Part shown: piece by piece, positions 45,057 through 53,934 of the stretch
How the letters are laid out: each line of letters begins with the position of its first letter
Numbering within the stretch: position 1 is the first letter of the stretch
NCBI GenBank assembly: GCA_913060675.1
Contig: CAJXUS010000004.1
Coordinates: forward strand, 61,267 to 125,266
Source: an uncultured Rhodospirillales bacterium
Lineage (GTDB): Bacteria > Pseudomonadota > Alphaproteobacteria > Kiloniellales > Kiloniellaceae
DNA: 64,000 nucleotides
Direction of reading: 5' to 3'
Program-made: the position numbers and the translations under genes
The notes under the pieces: generated by a model
Told to the model about the DNA's origin: nothing
The model's input: only the letters and a program-made list of their open reading frames with translations
The model's database searches: none

Positions 45057-45869
45057 ATGATCGCAAAACTTCTAAAGCTCCAACCGAATAAATCGCTGAC
45101 ATCCGAGGAAGCTAAACGTGCTCCTCTCGCTATCGAAGGGCTGTCTGTATCCTACCACCACAAACCAGTGGTATGGGACCTCTCTTTTGTCGCCCCTGAA
45201 AAAGGGCTTGTCGCGGTAGTGGGACCAAATGGAGCTGGTAAATCTACTTTTATCAAAGCAGCCCTTGGGCTTATTCCCAAATTGTCTGGTGAGATTACTG
45301 TTTACGGCAAGCCAGTTGATCAACAACGCAAGCTCATCGGGTATGTCCCCCAACGTGGGAGTGTGGATTGGGATTTTCCAGCGTCTGCCCTCGATGTTGT
45401 CACCATGGGTCTTTATGGCAAAGTAGGCTGGCTTCGGCCTATTAGAAAAAGCCACAAGCAAGAAGCTTTGTCTTATTTGGATAAAGTTGGCATGGCAGAT
45501 TTTGCTGATCGCCAAATTGGTCAATTATCTGGCGGCCAGCAACAGCGTGTTTTCCTTGCACGTGCTCTCGCCCAGGATGCACTACTTTACTTTATGGATG
45601 AGCCTTTCGTTGGCGTCGATGCTGCCACAGAACGCGCGATCATCAACGTTCTGAAAAAATTAAAAGACCAAGGCAAAACTGTCATTTGTGTCCATCATGA
45701 TTTGCAATCCGCCCCTGATTATTTTGACCATGCATTGATCCTCAACGTACGTCCCGTTGCAAGTGGTCCGATGGCCGAGACTTTCACATCCGAAAACTTA
45801 CAGCGCGCTTATGGTGGACGACTTGCGCCCTCAGAACTCTCGGGGCTTGTCGCGATGGCAAGTGAATAA
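45057..45869 (+). CDS. mntB: Manganese ABC transporter ATP-binding protein
   Basis: A 270-aa ABC ATPase driving metal import. Walker A GPNGAGKST, the signature SGGQQQRVFLARALAQ and Walker B LLYFMDEPFVG are intact, with the switch His in VHHDLQS. The gene starts 17 bases after mntA with AGAGGA. The family is the Mn/Zn group and substrate follows from the operon. Confidence 0.93.
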   Translation: MIAKLLKLQPNKSLTSEEAKRAPLAIEGLSVSYHHKPVVWDLSFVAPEKGLVAVVGPNGAGKSTFIKAALGLIPKLSGEITVYGKPVDQQRKLIGYVPQRGSVDWDFPASALDVVTMGLYGKVGWLRPIRKSHKQEALSYLDKVGMADFADRQIGQLSGGQQQRVFLARALAQDALLYFMDEPFVGVDAATERAIINVLKKLKDQGKTVICVHHDLQSAPDYFDHALILNVRPVASGPMAETFTSENLQRAYGGRLAPSELSGLVAMASE

Positions 45870-45918
45870 CGCCGTCTGGTAACGATCTTCACATATAGTA
45901 TGTTTAAAAGGCGAGCCC

Positions 45919-47169
45919 GTGCTTCACGACCTCTTTGAAATTCTGAGCTTCCAAAGCGGCTACAATACCAATGTTGTTTTGCTGGGTTCTGGCTTACTTG
46001 GCACCGCAGGTGGTGTTGTCGGCGTTTTTTCTCTTCTACGAAAACGTGCCCTTATAAGCGATGCCATCAGTCACGCAACGTTACCCGGGATCACCCTTGG
46101 ATTTCTCGTCGCCCTTGCACTCACGGGGACAGGAAAAAGCCTGCCCTTCCTCATGATTGGCTCCACCCTCAGTGGCATACTCGGCGTCCTCTTGGTTCAA
46201 TGGATCAAGGATAACACCCGCCTTCCGGAAGATTCGGCAATTGGCACTGTCTTAAGTTCCTTTTTCGGGCTCGGCGTTGTCCTTATGAGCTACATACAGA
46301 ACTTAAAAAGTGGTAGCCAGGCCGGACTTGAAAGCTATCTCCTAGGTTCAACCGCCAGCATGCTGCAAAGTGAAGCTGAAATGATCGCTTTTTCAGCACT
46401 TGCCATTACCATCTTGGCCATCTTGTTCATGAAGGAATTTGGCCTTGTCTGTTTCGATCCGGAATACGCGGCTTCGCGCGGATGGGCGGTGAGCAAAATT
46501 GACCTCTTGATGATGGCTTTACTGTTAGCTGTCGTGGTTATTGGCCTTAAAACCGTCGGCCTCATCCTTATTATTGCGCTGGTGATTATTCCCCCCGTCG
46601 CAGCAAGGTTTTGGACTGACCGCTTAGGTTTGATGGTGAGCATTTCAGCCTTCACAGGCGGTTTAAGCTGTTATCTTGGCGCAGCTCTATCGGCTCTGAC
46701 CCCAGATCTTCCATCCGGTGCAACCATTGTCCTGACTGCAACATCAATTTTCACACTGTCTCTTCTCTTTGCCCCCAAACGTGGCATCGTTGCTGTCGCC
46801 TTGCGCCAGTTATCTTTCCGGTTAAAGATTACCCGGCGGCGGGCGTTACTTTCTTTGGATAAAGGGCCAGCAAGCCTCACTCTCCTCCCGAGCCTGCTGC
46901 TAAGGCGCGAGGGTGTTATCAATAGCTCTGGTGAGCTGACATCCCAAGGGAAGAAGGTTGTCTCTCTCATGGCGCATGATCAGGCTTTGTGGAACCAATA
47001 CCTAAGCGATTATCCCGAAGAAGCCTTTGCCCAAAACAAATGGTCCCTTGTCATGATTACAGACGTGCTTTCGTTTGATTTAATAAAAGAGTTGGAAAAC
47101 TCTATCTCAGGCCAAAATTTAAGCGCGGGCCAAAACTTAGTCTCCGGCCCCCTTAAGGATATCAGCTAA
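45919..47169 (+). CDS. mntC: Manganese ABC transporter permease with extra tail
   Basis: A 416-aa membrane permease of the ABC-3 family starting with GTG at 45919. The first 295 residues have eight or so membrane helices, with LLRKRALISDAISHATLPGI, VVVIGLKTVGLILIIAL and PPVAARFWTDRL as typical blocks. Residues 297-416 are an unusual cytoplasmic extension, including GELTSQGKKVVSL, ALWNQYL (356-362) and ITDVLSFDLIKELE (380-393). This pattern resembles the C-terminal part of a DtxR-type repressor, but the metal-binding His residues of that part are absent. The extension then ends with a short repeat (SGQNLSAGQNLVSGP). The gene shares one base with mntD (TAATG). Confidence 0.85.
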   Translation: MLHDLFEILSFQSGYNTNVVLLGSGLLGTAGGVVGVFSLLRKRALISDAISHATLPGITLGFLVALALTGTGKSLPFLMIGSTLSGILGVLLVQWIKDNTRLPEDSAIGTVLSSFFGLGVVLMSYIQNLKSGSQAGLESYLLGSTASMLQSEAEMIAFSALAITILAILFMKEFGLVCFDPEYAASRGWAVSKIDLLMMALLLAVVVIGLKTVGLILIIALVIIPPVAARFWTDRLGLMVSISAFTGGLSCYLGAALSALTPDLPSGATIVLTATSIFTLSLLFAPKRGIVAVALRQLSFRLKITRRRALLSLDKGPASLTLLPSLLLRREGVINSSGELTSQGKKVVSLMAHDQALWNQYLSDYPEEAFAQNKWSLVMITDVLSFDLIKELENSISGQNLSAGQNLVSGPLKDIS

Positions 47170-48134
47170 TGGATTTACCTCTTGCCGATTTCCTTCAGAT
47201 CGACTTTCCCGCGCTCCTTGTCGCCTGCCTTGCTGGCTTGTGCTGTGGGCTGCCCGGTAACTTCCTTGTTTTAAGAAAACAGAGTCTAATCGGTGATGCC
47301 ATGAGCCACGTTGTGCTTCCAGGGATTGTCGTTGGCTATCTTCTTTCAGGAACTCTGGACACAATCCCCATGCTTCTTGGGGCTTTGGGAGCTGCGCTTA
47401 TTTCTGCTCTGCTCATTGAGCTTATTCGTCGCCTTGGTAATGTCGAACCCGGTGCGGCAATGGGGGTTGTTTTCACCTCTATGTTCGCCCTTGGCGTGCT
47501 TATTCTTGAACAGACCGGAGCTTCAGGTGTTCACCTCGATGTCGAACATGCTCTTTATGGAAATTTGGAATCAACCCTGTGGTTTGGGCTCAACAACTGG
47601 TCTGACATTCTCTCAACAGACGCCTTTGAACAAATGCCCGGGAGTATCCGCCGATTAGGGCTTGTAACACTTGCCGTATTTTTCGTCATCGTTATCTTTT
47701 TCAAAGAATTAAAACTCTCAACCTTTGATCCGGCGATGGCGACGTCATTGGGCTTTAATGCAAAATACATCTCTATTGGATTGATCATTGTCACGGCAAC
47801 TTCGGCTGTTGCGGCATTTGATGCTGTTGGATCAATACTGGTTATCGCAATGTTTATCTGCCCTGCGGCAACCGCCCGAATGTGGACCGACCGCCTCAGC
47901 TCTCAGCTCTTACTTTCAGCTGTATTTGCACTTTTATCAGGATCACTAGGGTATCTTGTTGCTGCTTTTGGTCCGTTTTTACTCGGTGCCGACTATGCCC
48001 TTAATGCTGCAGGAATGATCGCCGTAATTGCCTGTGTTCTCCAAGGGATATCCATGGTTTTTGCCCCAAACCACGGAACCTTCGGACGCTTCCTCAAGCA
48101 AAGAAAAGCAATGCAGTTACCAACCTCCGTTTGA
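47169..48134 (+). CDS. mntD: Manganese ABC transporter permease (second)
   Basis: A 321-aa ABC-3 family permease, partner of MntC in the heterodimeric channel. FLVLRKQSLIGDAMSHVVLP, DAVGSILVIAMFICPAATA and ARMWTDRLSSQ are the matching blocks. It starts on the last base of the mntC stop and ends only two bases from the convergent gene on the minus strand, so no terminator fits in between. Confidence 0.92.
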   Translation: MDLPLADFLQIDFPALLVACLAGLCCGLPGNFLVLRKQSLIGDAMSHVVLPGIVVGYLLSGTLDTIPMLLGALGAALISALLIELIRRLGNVEPGAAMGVVFTSMFALGVLILEQTGASGVHLDVEHALYGNLESTLWFGLNNWSDILSTDAFEQMPGSIRRLGLVTLAVFFVIVIFFKELKLSTFDPAMATSLGFNAKYISIGLIIVTATSAVAAFDAVGSILVIAMFICPAATARMWTDRLSSQLLLSAVFALLSGSLGYLVAAFGPFLLGADYALNAAGMIAVIACVLQGISMVFAPNHGTFGRFLKQRKAMQLPTSV

Positions 48135-48136
48135 GG

Positions 48137-48601
48137 TTATTTATTAAGTACGTTCTCCAGAACATCGAGCGCTTTGTTAGTCAAGATGTCGATAAGAACA
48201 ACGTCATCATCAACAATAACAAATTTACTATTTGTTCGACGAGGCAGGTTACTTCTCAAGCTGTAGGGTAGATCACGTTTTGCCAAGCCTGGTGGTAAAG
48301 CCCCTTTTTCGTCGAGTTGCTTTTGTAAACCAGGAGGAAGGCTGCCTTTTTTGGCCAGGCCGGGTGGAAGGCCTTTTTTCTTGCCCTTAGTTTTTTTAGA
48401 TTTTCCTGTGGAAACAGTGTCTTTACCAAAATAGGGATTAATAACGGTTTTTTCGATATCAGTAATTACATCTTCCAAAACATCCGCCTGAGACGTTTGT
48501 GATGCCTGAACTGGCGACACCTCAAAAATGCCAACAGCCGTAATGCCCAAAGTAAAGGCAAAGGTAGCGGCCCCAAGATATCTAAACATAAATGATTGCA
48601 T
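48137..48601 (-). CDS. CigR/RcnB-like small exported protein with LPPGL repeats
   Basis: A 154-aa protein with an N-terminal signal sequence (FAFTLGITAVGIFEVSPVQA). The middle contains three spaced LPPGL motifs (KGLPPGLAKKG, SLPPGLQKQL, ALPPGLAKR) in a Lys-rich context, followed by FVIVDDDVVLIDI. This layout matches the RcnB/CigR-like family of periplasmic or inner-membrane proteins whose role is poorly known. The ATG at 48601 is preferred over the TTG one codon earlier. Convergent with mntD. Confidence 0.7.
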   Translation of the reverse strand: MQSFMFRYLGAATFAFTLGITAVGIFEVSPVQASQTSQADVLEDVITDIEKTVINPYFGKDTVSTGKSKKTKGKKKGLPPGLAKKGSLPPGLQKQLDEKGALPPGLAKRDLPYSLRSNLPRRTNSKFVIVDDDVVLIDILTNKALDVLENVLNK

Positions 48602-48681
48602 CAATTCGTCCCTTCTATTTAGTCAACAGGGACACTATAAAGAAAAAGAGGCAAAAATAGGATTCAGGAGTTATACTTAGC

Positions 48682-49665
48682 CTAAATCTGTTCGCCTGGG
48701 GCGGGCAATTTTCTCTCAGACAATGGCGTACAGCCAAAAAAGTTTCGATAGCACCGTGAAAAATGGGCCGAAGAATTGTAGCCGCACGCCAAAGCAACCT
48801 CAATGATCCGCATCTTGGTTTGCATTATCAGTTGGCGGCTACGATAAAGCCTAAGCTCACTGTAATACCGTGCTGGTGACTTGTTGAATTGCTTGCTAAA
48901 CATGCGCTCCAACTGCCGACGAGATGACCCAGCAATCTTTGATAGTTCTTCAAGCCCAAGCGGCTCTTCCAAATGGTCTTCCATAATCTGGATAACACGG
49001 AGCAAGCGCTGATCTTGGATGGAATACCGTGCAGAAAGGCCAAAGTATTGGAATTCTCGACGGTCCCTGATCCGCTCGTGAACGAACTGATCCGCAACCA
49101 TTCTGGCCAATTCGAAACCATGTAAATCAGATATAAAATTCAACATCATATCCAGGCCAGCAGTGCCGCCAACACAGGTAAAACCTTTGGTGCTTACTTC
49201 AAAAAGTTCATTAGAGGTTTCTATTTCAGGGAAGGTTTCGTTGAAGGCAGAGAGATATTCCCAATGAACCGCGCACTTTGCATGATCTATCAGCCCAGCC
49301 TTTGCCAGATAATAAGAAGCCGTATAGAGCGCGCCAATGACTTTGCCCTGACGCCCGAGGGTCCGGAGCCAGGAAATCAAGCTCTCTGCTTCAAAAGCAG
49401 AAACGTTATGCCCACCGCAGAGTATGATATTTTCCGGATCACCTGCCTCATGAAGGTTCCCCTGGACCTCTAAACGCAATCCATTTGAGGCTTCCACATT
49501 TCTCCCATCAAGAGAATAGACAGGACAATCGTACAATTCTTTTCGGGCAACTTTGTTGGCTACCCTCAAGGGTTCCATCGCAAAGGTGAAAGAATTCATC
49601 GAAAATCCAGGCAAAAGTAGAAACCCAACACGGCGTGTCGATCCTTCTTTTGGTTCTGGAAACAT
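48682..49665 (-). CDS. GlxA-family regulator with degenerate DJ-1 domain
   Basis: A 327-aa regulator with a DJ-1/PfpI-like N-terminal domain and C-terminal AraC domain. VGFLLLPGFSMNSFTFAMEP begins the first domain. The nucleophile elbow reads GALYTASYYLAKAG, so the usual Cys is replaced and the domain is probably ligand-binding only. LGLEELSKIAGSSRRQLERM and IIEVALACGYNSSAHFSRCY are the two HTH elements. The start is set at the ATG at 49665. It is next to a glyoxylate aminotransferase on the same strand; regulators of this type often control glycine-betaine or amino-acid catabolism. Confidence 0.82.
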   Translation of the reverse strand: MFPEPKEGSTRRVGFLLLPGFSMNSFTFAMEPLRVANKVARKELYDCPVYSLDGRNVEASNGLRLEVQGNLHEAGDPENIILCGGHNVSAFEAESLISWLRTLGRQGKVIGALYTASYYLAKAGLIDHAKCAVHWEYLSAFNETFPEIETSNELFEVSTKGFTCVGGTAGLDMMLNFISDLHGFELARMVADQFVHERIRDRREFQYFGLSARYSIQDQRLLRVIQIMEDHLEEPLGLEELSKIAGSSRRQLERMFSKQFNKSPARYYSELRLYRSRQLIMQTKMRIIEVALACGYNSSAHFSRCYRNFFGCTPLSERKLPAPGEQI

Positions 49666-49765
49666 GTTTTTCTCGATCAATGATATTTTCACACATGTCG
49701 CTTTTTACACAAAACGACAAACTTAGTTCTAAGTCCCCTTAGCAAAACTATCAAGAGATCAAACG

Positions 49766-49793
49766 AAAAAAGACTGCATTCCAGCAGCCTTTT
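49766..49793 (-). terminator. Intrinsic terminator of the aminotransferase gene
   Basis: On the minus strand AAAAGGCTGC pairs with GCAGTCTTTT (one T-G wobble) around loop TGGAAT, followed by more T. It lies 24 bases past the stop codon. Confidence 0.75.
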
Positions 49794-49816
49794 CTCGAAA
49801 CAGCTATTTCTCAATG

Positions 49817-50983
49817 CTATTTATTATTGCTCCAGTACTCGACCGCAGCACCGACACCCTTACCCGGCTCGATATCCATACCCATATCGCGCATAACCAA
49901 CTCGGCACCACCAAGAGCGCTGAAAAGCATACACTCATTCAAATCACCAAGATGGCCTATCCGGAAGAGTTTACCCGCAACCAAGGCAAGGCCACCACCA
50001 AGAGATAAGTTGTAGTCAGTGTAAGCTCGCTTAACGATTTCCTGACCATCAATGTGATCTGGCACCATTACACCCGTTACAGTATCAGACTGCCATTCAG
50101 GTTTTGTTGCACAGGTCGTTAGGCCCCAGGCACTCACAGCACGACGGACACCTTCGGCAAGACGTTTATGACGGCTCCAAACATTCTCCATACCTTCTGC
50201 AAGCAGGGTATCAACGGAAGCCCGTAAACCACGGAGAAGTCCCATCGCAGGGGTATAAGGCCCAAAACCTGTACGAGTCTGATTGATCATCATTTTGAAA
50301 TCAAAATAAAACCGAGGACAGGTTGCTGTTTCACCAGCTGCCAATGCTTTCTGGCTCACACCAACAATCCCAAGACCCGTTGGCAGCATAAAGCCCTTTT
50401 GAGAGCCAGCAACGGCAAGATCGACGCCCCAGGCATCCATCTCAAATTCAATCGCACCGATTGAGCTGATGCCATCAACATAAAGAAGAGCTGGGTGATT
50501 AGAGGCATCCATAGCCTGGCGAACACCTTTGATATCAGATGTTACACCCGTCGCTGTTTCGTTATGGCAAACCACGATACCTTTGATCTCATGATCGGTA
50601 TCTGCGGCCAATCGCTCAGCAATGACCTCAACTGGCGCACCTTCACCCCATGGCACATCAATATCTTCGACTTCAATACCCAACGCGCGACAAGAATCAA
50701 TCCAAAGACTTGAAAACTGACCAAACCGGGCCGTTAGAATTTTGTCCCCAGGAGACAAAGTATTCGTAATAGCGGCTTCCCATCCGCCCGTACCGGAAGA
50801 AGGGAAAACAACCACTTCACCCTTTTCTGTACGGAACACTTTTTTTAGGTCTTCAAATAGCGGAACCATGAAATCGGGAGCTGAAGATGCCCGGTGGTCT
50901 TCGGTGTTGACGTCCATTGCCAATCGAATGTGCTCAGGCATATTCGTTGGACCAGGAATGAAAAGAGAATTGCGGCCAGCCAT
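49817..50983 (-). CDS. Class V serine/aspartate-glyoxylate aminotransferase
   Basis: A 388-aa PLP enzyme. FIPGPTNMPEHIRLAM, SSGTGGWEAAITNTLSPGD, HNETATGVTSDI, VDGISSIGAIEFEMD and GSQKGFMLPTGLGIV (Lys of GSQKG binds PLP) are typical of the serine-glyoxylate aminotransferase group, which includes the aspartate-glyoxylate enzyme BhcA of the beta-hydroxyaspartate cycle. The donor amino acid cannot be told from sequence alone, and no bhcB, bhcC or bhcD gene is adjacent. It removes glyoxylate by forming glycine. AGGGA precedes the ATG at 50983. Confidence 0.85.
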   Translation of the reverse strand: MAGRNSLFIPGPTNMPEHIRLAMDVNTEDHRASSAPDFMVPLFEDLKKVFRTEKGEVVVFPSSGTGGWEAAITNTLSPGDKILTARFGQFSSLWIDSCRALGIEVEDIDVPWGEGAPVEVIAERLAADTDHEIKGIVVCHNETATGVTSDIKGVRQAMDASNHPALLYVDGISSIGAIEFEMDAWGVDLAVAGSQKGFMLPTGLGIVGVSQKALAAGETATCPRFYFDFKMMINQTRTGFGPYTPAMGLLRGLRASVDTLLAEGMENVWSRHKRLAEGVRRAVSAWGLTTCATKPEWQSDTVTGVMVPDHIDGQEIVKRAYTDYNLSLGGGLALVAGKLFRIGHLGDLNECMLFSALGGAELVMRDMGMDIEPGKGVGAAVEYWSNNK

Positions 50984-51139
50984 GGATAGAATCCCTCAAT
51001 AAATAATGACTAATAATAATTAGCTGAGAGATTACGCTTTAGCCGTTTTATCAAAAAGCTCGAAATCGGATCAGGAATTGTGCCGTGAACGCAAAAATAC
51101 TTTAAAATCGCCGATACAGCCGCCCCACTTACTTGTTCT

Positions 51140-52960
51140 CTAGCTGGCAACAACCTCATCTGTTGCATAGTATTCACGGTTTTTATCCGTTGCCGCGCGA
51201 AGGACCTTCCGCAAATCTGCAGGAGATATTGGCTTTGAGAGATAATCATCCATTCCAGCGGCGAGATAGTTCTCTCTGTCGCCTTCCATAGCATTTGCCG
51301 TTAGTGCCACAATAAATACGCTGGCGGAATCTAACTCCATCCCACGTATTTTTTCAGTCGCTTCAATCCCGTCCATTTCTGGCATCTGAATATCCATGAA
51401 GATCATATCGTAACTTCGGTTCTTAACCGCATTTACGGCTTCGATACCATTGGTTACAAGATCAACATCATGCCCCGCTTTGTTCAGCATGGTACTTAAG
51501 ACAAAACGATTGATTTCATTATCCTCAACCACCAAAACGCGCAAAGATGGCTGGTTCGGCTCCGGCTGTAACAGAACGTTTAAGTTCTCTTCTTTATGCT
51601 CAACAACCGCATTCCGATCTCCTCGTGAACAAGGTAGAATGAGCGAGAAGCTACTGCCCTGCCCTTGGGTGCTTTCCACCAGGATATCGCCGCCCATTAA
51701 TTTGGCGAGTTCTTTACAGATCGCCAAACCAAGTCCCGTACCGCCAAACCGTCGTGCATGCTGAGCGTGCCCCTGAGTGAACTTATCGAACAGCCGTGAC
51801 ACCTCTTCTTTTGCAATACCTGGCCCTGTGTCATGAACCGATAACATCAAATCTATACGACCATCGCCTCTTGGCTGATAAGACACCGCAATCTTTACTC
51901 CCCCCTCTTCCGTATAATTTATCGCATTACTGACCAAGTTATACAGAATTTGCCTTAATCGAAGAGGATCAGCATGAAGCAGACGTGGCATGTCATCCGC
52001 AATGACGAACTCTAATTCCAGAGATTTGCTCGCAGCTCTGGGCTTCCATAAGGTATAAGCAGCCTTTACCAGGGCAAGAAAATCAAAATCTCGCTCTTCA
52101 ACTTTCAAAAGCTTGGCTTCTATTTTCGAGATATCCAAAATATCATTCAACAACCCCATCAGGATGGTTCCTGATTCGCGTATGATCTCTAATTGATCTC
52201 GCAATCTTGAATCGGGCTCTTCCGCAAGCAAGACATGCGTCATGCCTAAAATCCCGTTCATGGGAGTGCGAATTTCGTGACTCATCGTTGCCAAGAACTC
52301 GCTCATGGCCAAATTGGCCCGCTCGGCAACTTCCTTTGACCCCTGAATAGTTTGCATTTGTCGAAACATAAGGAAGAACATTAGCGCCAAGACGCCAAAA
52401 AGAAGAACGATAGAGACTAGGACCCAACCGTAAAGCTGAGCAACTTTTGCGCGCCCCTTATAGTTGTTTTGGTTGAGAACCTTTCGACTATCAGAGACAA
52501 AATTTCGAATAACACTATCAAAGGAGCTCAGCTCCCGGATCATCGTTGCGATATACCGATCTGTGGGGATATCTGTGTTTGACGAGAATTTATTTAACCT
52601 GAGCGTAAGGTTATCCAGTCGCCTGATCCCATTTATAAAAAAGGTTTCACTCTCTAGGCTACGACGTGTTGTGCCTTTATTGATAGCTTCAACCTTGGTT
52701 ACAAAAACATCATAACGGTTGCTTATCGTTTCTCGAATACCTTCTCTTTTTGGATCGGCTTCATGAAGACTATCCAGAAGCCGGTAGTATTCAGATTGAA
52801 CGCTATAAACATCCCAACCAGTATTTTGATAACCGGACTCCTCGAAGTCCCGCAGGGAAAACACAGACGTAATCAACAGTCCACCAGCGATGGAAGCCAA
52901 AAGCAATGACATCGCCAATGCAAAAGCAACTCTCCGCTCGATAACACCATACCTACGCAT
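51140..52960 (-). CDS. Hybrid sensor histidine kinase/response regulator
   Basis: A 606-aa inner-membrane protein. Two membrane segments (about 11-34 and 177-200) frame a helical periplasmic sensor of about 140 residues. HisKA has LATMSHEIRTPMNGILGM (His228), HATPase_c has YNLVSNAINYT, VHDTGPGIA and GGTGLGLAIC, and the C-terminal receiver has VVEDNEINR and FMDIQMPEMDG (Asp523) with the KPIS switch lysine. No HPt or output gene is adjacent, so its partner lies elsewhere. Stimulus unknown. Confidence 0.92.
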   Translation of the reverse strand: MRRYGVIERRVAFALAMSLLLASIAGGLLITSVFSLRDFEESGYQNTGWDVYSVQSEYYRLLDSLHEADPKREGIRETISNRYDVFVTKVEAINKGTTRRSLESETFFINGIRRLDNLTLRLNKFSSNTDIPTDRYIATMIRELSSFDSVIRNFVSDSRKVLNQNNYKGRAKVAQLYGWVLVSIVLLFGVLALMFFLMFRQMQTIQGSKEVAERANLAMSEFLATMSHEIRTPMNGILGMTHVLLAEEPDSRLRDQLEIIRESGTILMGLLNDILDISKIEAKLLKVEERDFDFLALVKAAYTLWKPRAASKSLELEFVIADDMPRLLHADPLRLRQILYNLVSNAINYTEEGGVKIAVSYQPRGDGRIDLMLSVHDTGPGIAKEEVSRLFDKFTQGHAQHARRFGGTGLGLAICKELAKLMGGDILVESTQGQGSSFSLILPCSRGDRNAVVEHKEENLNVLLQPEPNQPSLRVLVVEDNEINRFVLSTMLNKAGHDVDLVTNGIEAVNAVKNRSYDMIFMDIQMPEMDGIEATEKIRGMELDSASVFIVALTANAMEGDRENYLAAGMDDYLSKPISPADLRKVLRAATDKNREYYATDEVVAS

Positions 52961-53253
52961 TCACGAACCCCCAACCTCAGGCATATCCATAATATGAATT
53001 CATTTAATATTACTAGGTTTAAATAACACGGTTACAGGGTATTTTTCCCAGAAAAAAGTAAAGGAAGTTGAAATTTCATTGATAATACCTATAACTCCCC
53101 TGCCTATCTATAGTTTCAAGACCTGCGACACAGCTCAATTGATCGTAAACGTTTTAAACGTAAAATATTTATCAAATGCAAGTACTTGCAATCGTAGTTA
53201 AGCAAGCGCAGGATACCGTTTCCTTAATCACGCTTTCGCTTGGTAATCCTCAA

Positions 53254-53874
53254 ATGTCTATAGAAACCTGGCTACTTTTTGTTGCCATCAGTTTTGCACC
53301 CGCTATAAGCCCCGGCCCCGGCGTATTCTTAGCCCTTTCCAATACCATACGTTACGGCGGCAAGGCCACGATTTGGTCTGCAGCTGGGAACGCCTTCGGG
53401 CTGATGATACTAGGGTTGGCTACGGCGATCGGCCTAGGCGCCTTGATGGTAACTTCAGCTCTGGCCTTTACTATTCTAAAATTTATCGGTGCGGGGTATC
53501 TGATCTGGCTTGGAATTAAAACCTGGCGTGACAAAAGCTCCATGGAGCAAAATGACGGTGACGCCGCTGCACCAAATAAATATAAACTCTTTTCGACTGC
53601 GTTATTTGTATCCGTAACAAATCCCAAAGCAATCGTCGTCATTATTGCACTTTTCCCGCCATTCATGTCCTCAGAAGGAAATGCGTTACTTCAGGCCTCA
53701 ATTCTTTCAGTTACATATGCAGCGCTTTGCTTTTTAAACCATTTAGCAATTGCCCTAATGGGCGGACGTTTAAGAAACGTTATGAGCGATATAAAGCGCA
53801 TTCGCATTGTGCGCCGGGTACTTGGCGCTACCTTTATGAGTTTTGGCGCTGTGTTGGCTTCAGCCCAACGCTGA
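53254..53874 (+). CDS. LysE/RhtB-family amino-acid exporter
   Basis: A 206-aa membrane protein with about six hydrophobic segments. ISFAPAISPGPGVFLALSNT is the LysE/RhtB signature region, followed by AGNAFGLMILGLA and FIGAGYLIWLGIK. I chose the ATG at 53254 (MSIETWLLF), the common start of the family; a start at 53176 would add a polar leader. The substrate could be homoserine, threonine or another amino acid. A long inverted repeat follows. Confidence 0.83.
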   Translation: MSIETWLLFVAISFAPAISPGPGVFLALSNTIRYGGKATIWSAAGNAFGLMILGLATAIGLGALMVTSALAFTILKFIGAGYLIWLGIKTWRDKSSMEQNDGDAAAPNKYKLFSTALFVSVTNPKAIVVIIALFPPFMSSEGNALLQASILSVTYAALCFLNHLAIALMGGRLRNVMSDIKRIRIVRRVLGATFMSFGAVLASAQR

Positions 53875-53926
53875 TACCAAGCTGCATAGCTGACCAGATT
53901 AAACTTTCGGCTATGCGACTTGGTAT
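53874..53926. repeat. Long imperfect inverted repeat between convergent genes
   Basis: ATACCAAGCTGCATAGC (53874-53890) and GCTATGCGACTTGGTAT (53910-53926) are inverted copies with two mismatches around a 19-base loop. There is no clean T-run on either side, so it may be a weak terminator or a REP-like dispersed element. Confidence 0.6.
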
Positions 53927-53934
53927 AATACTTT

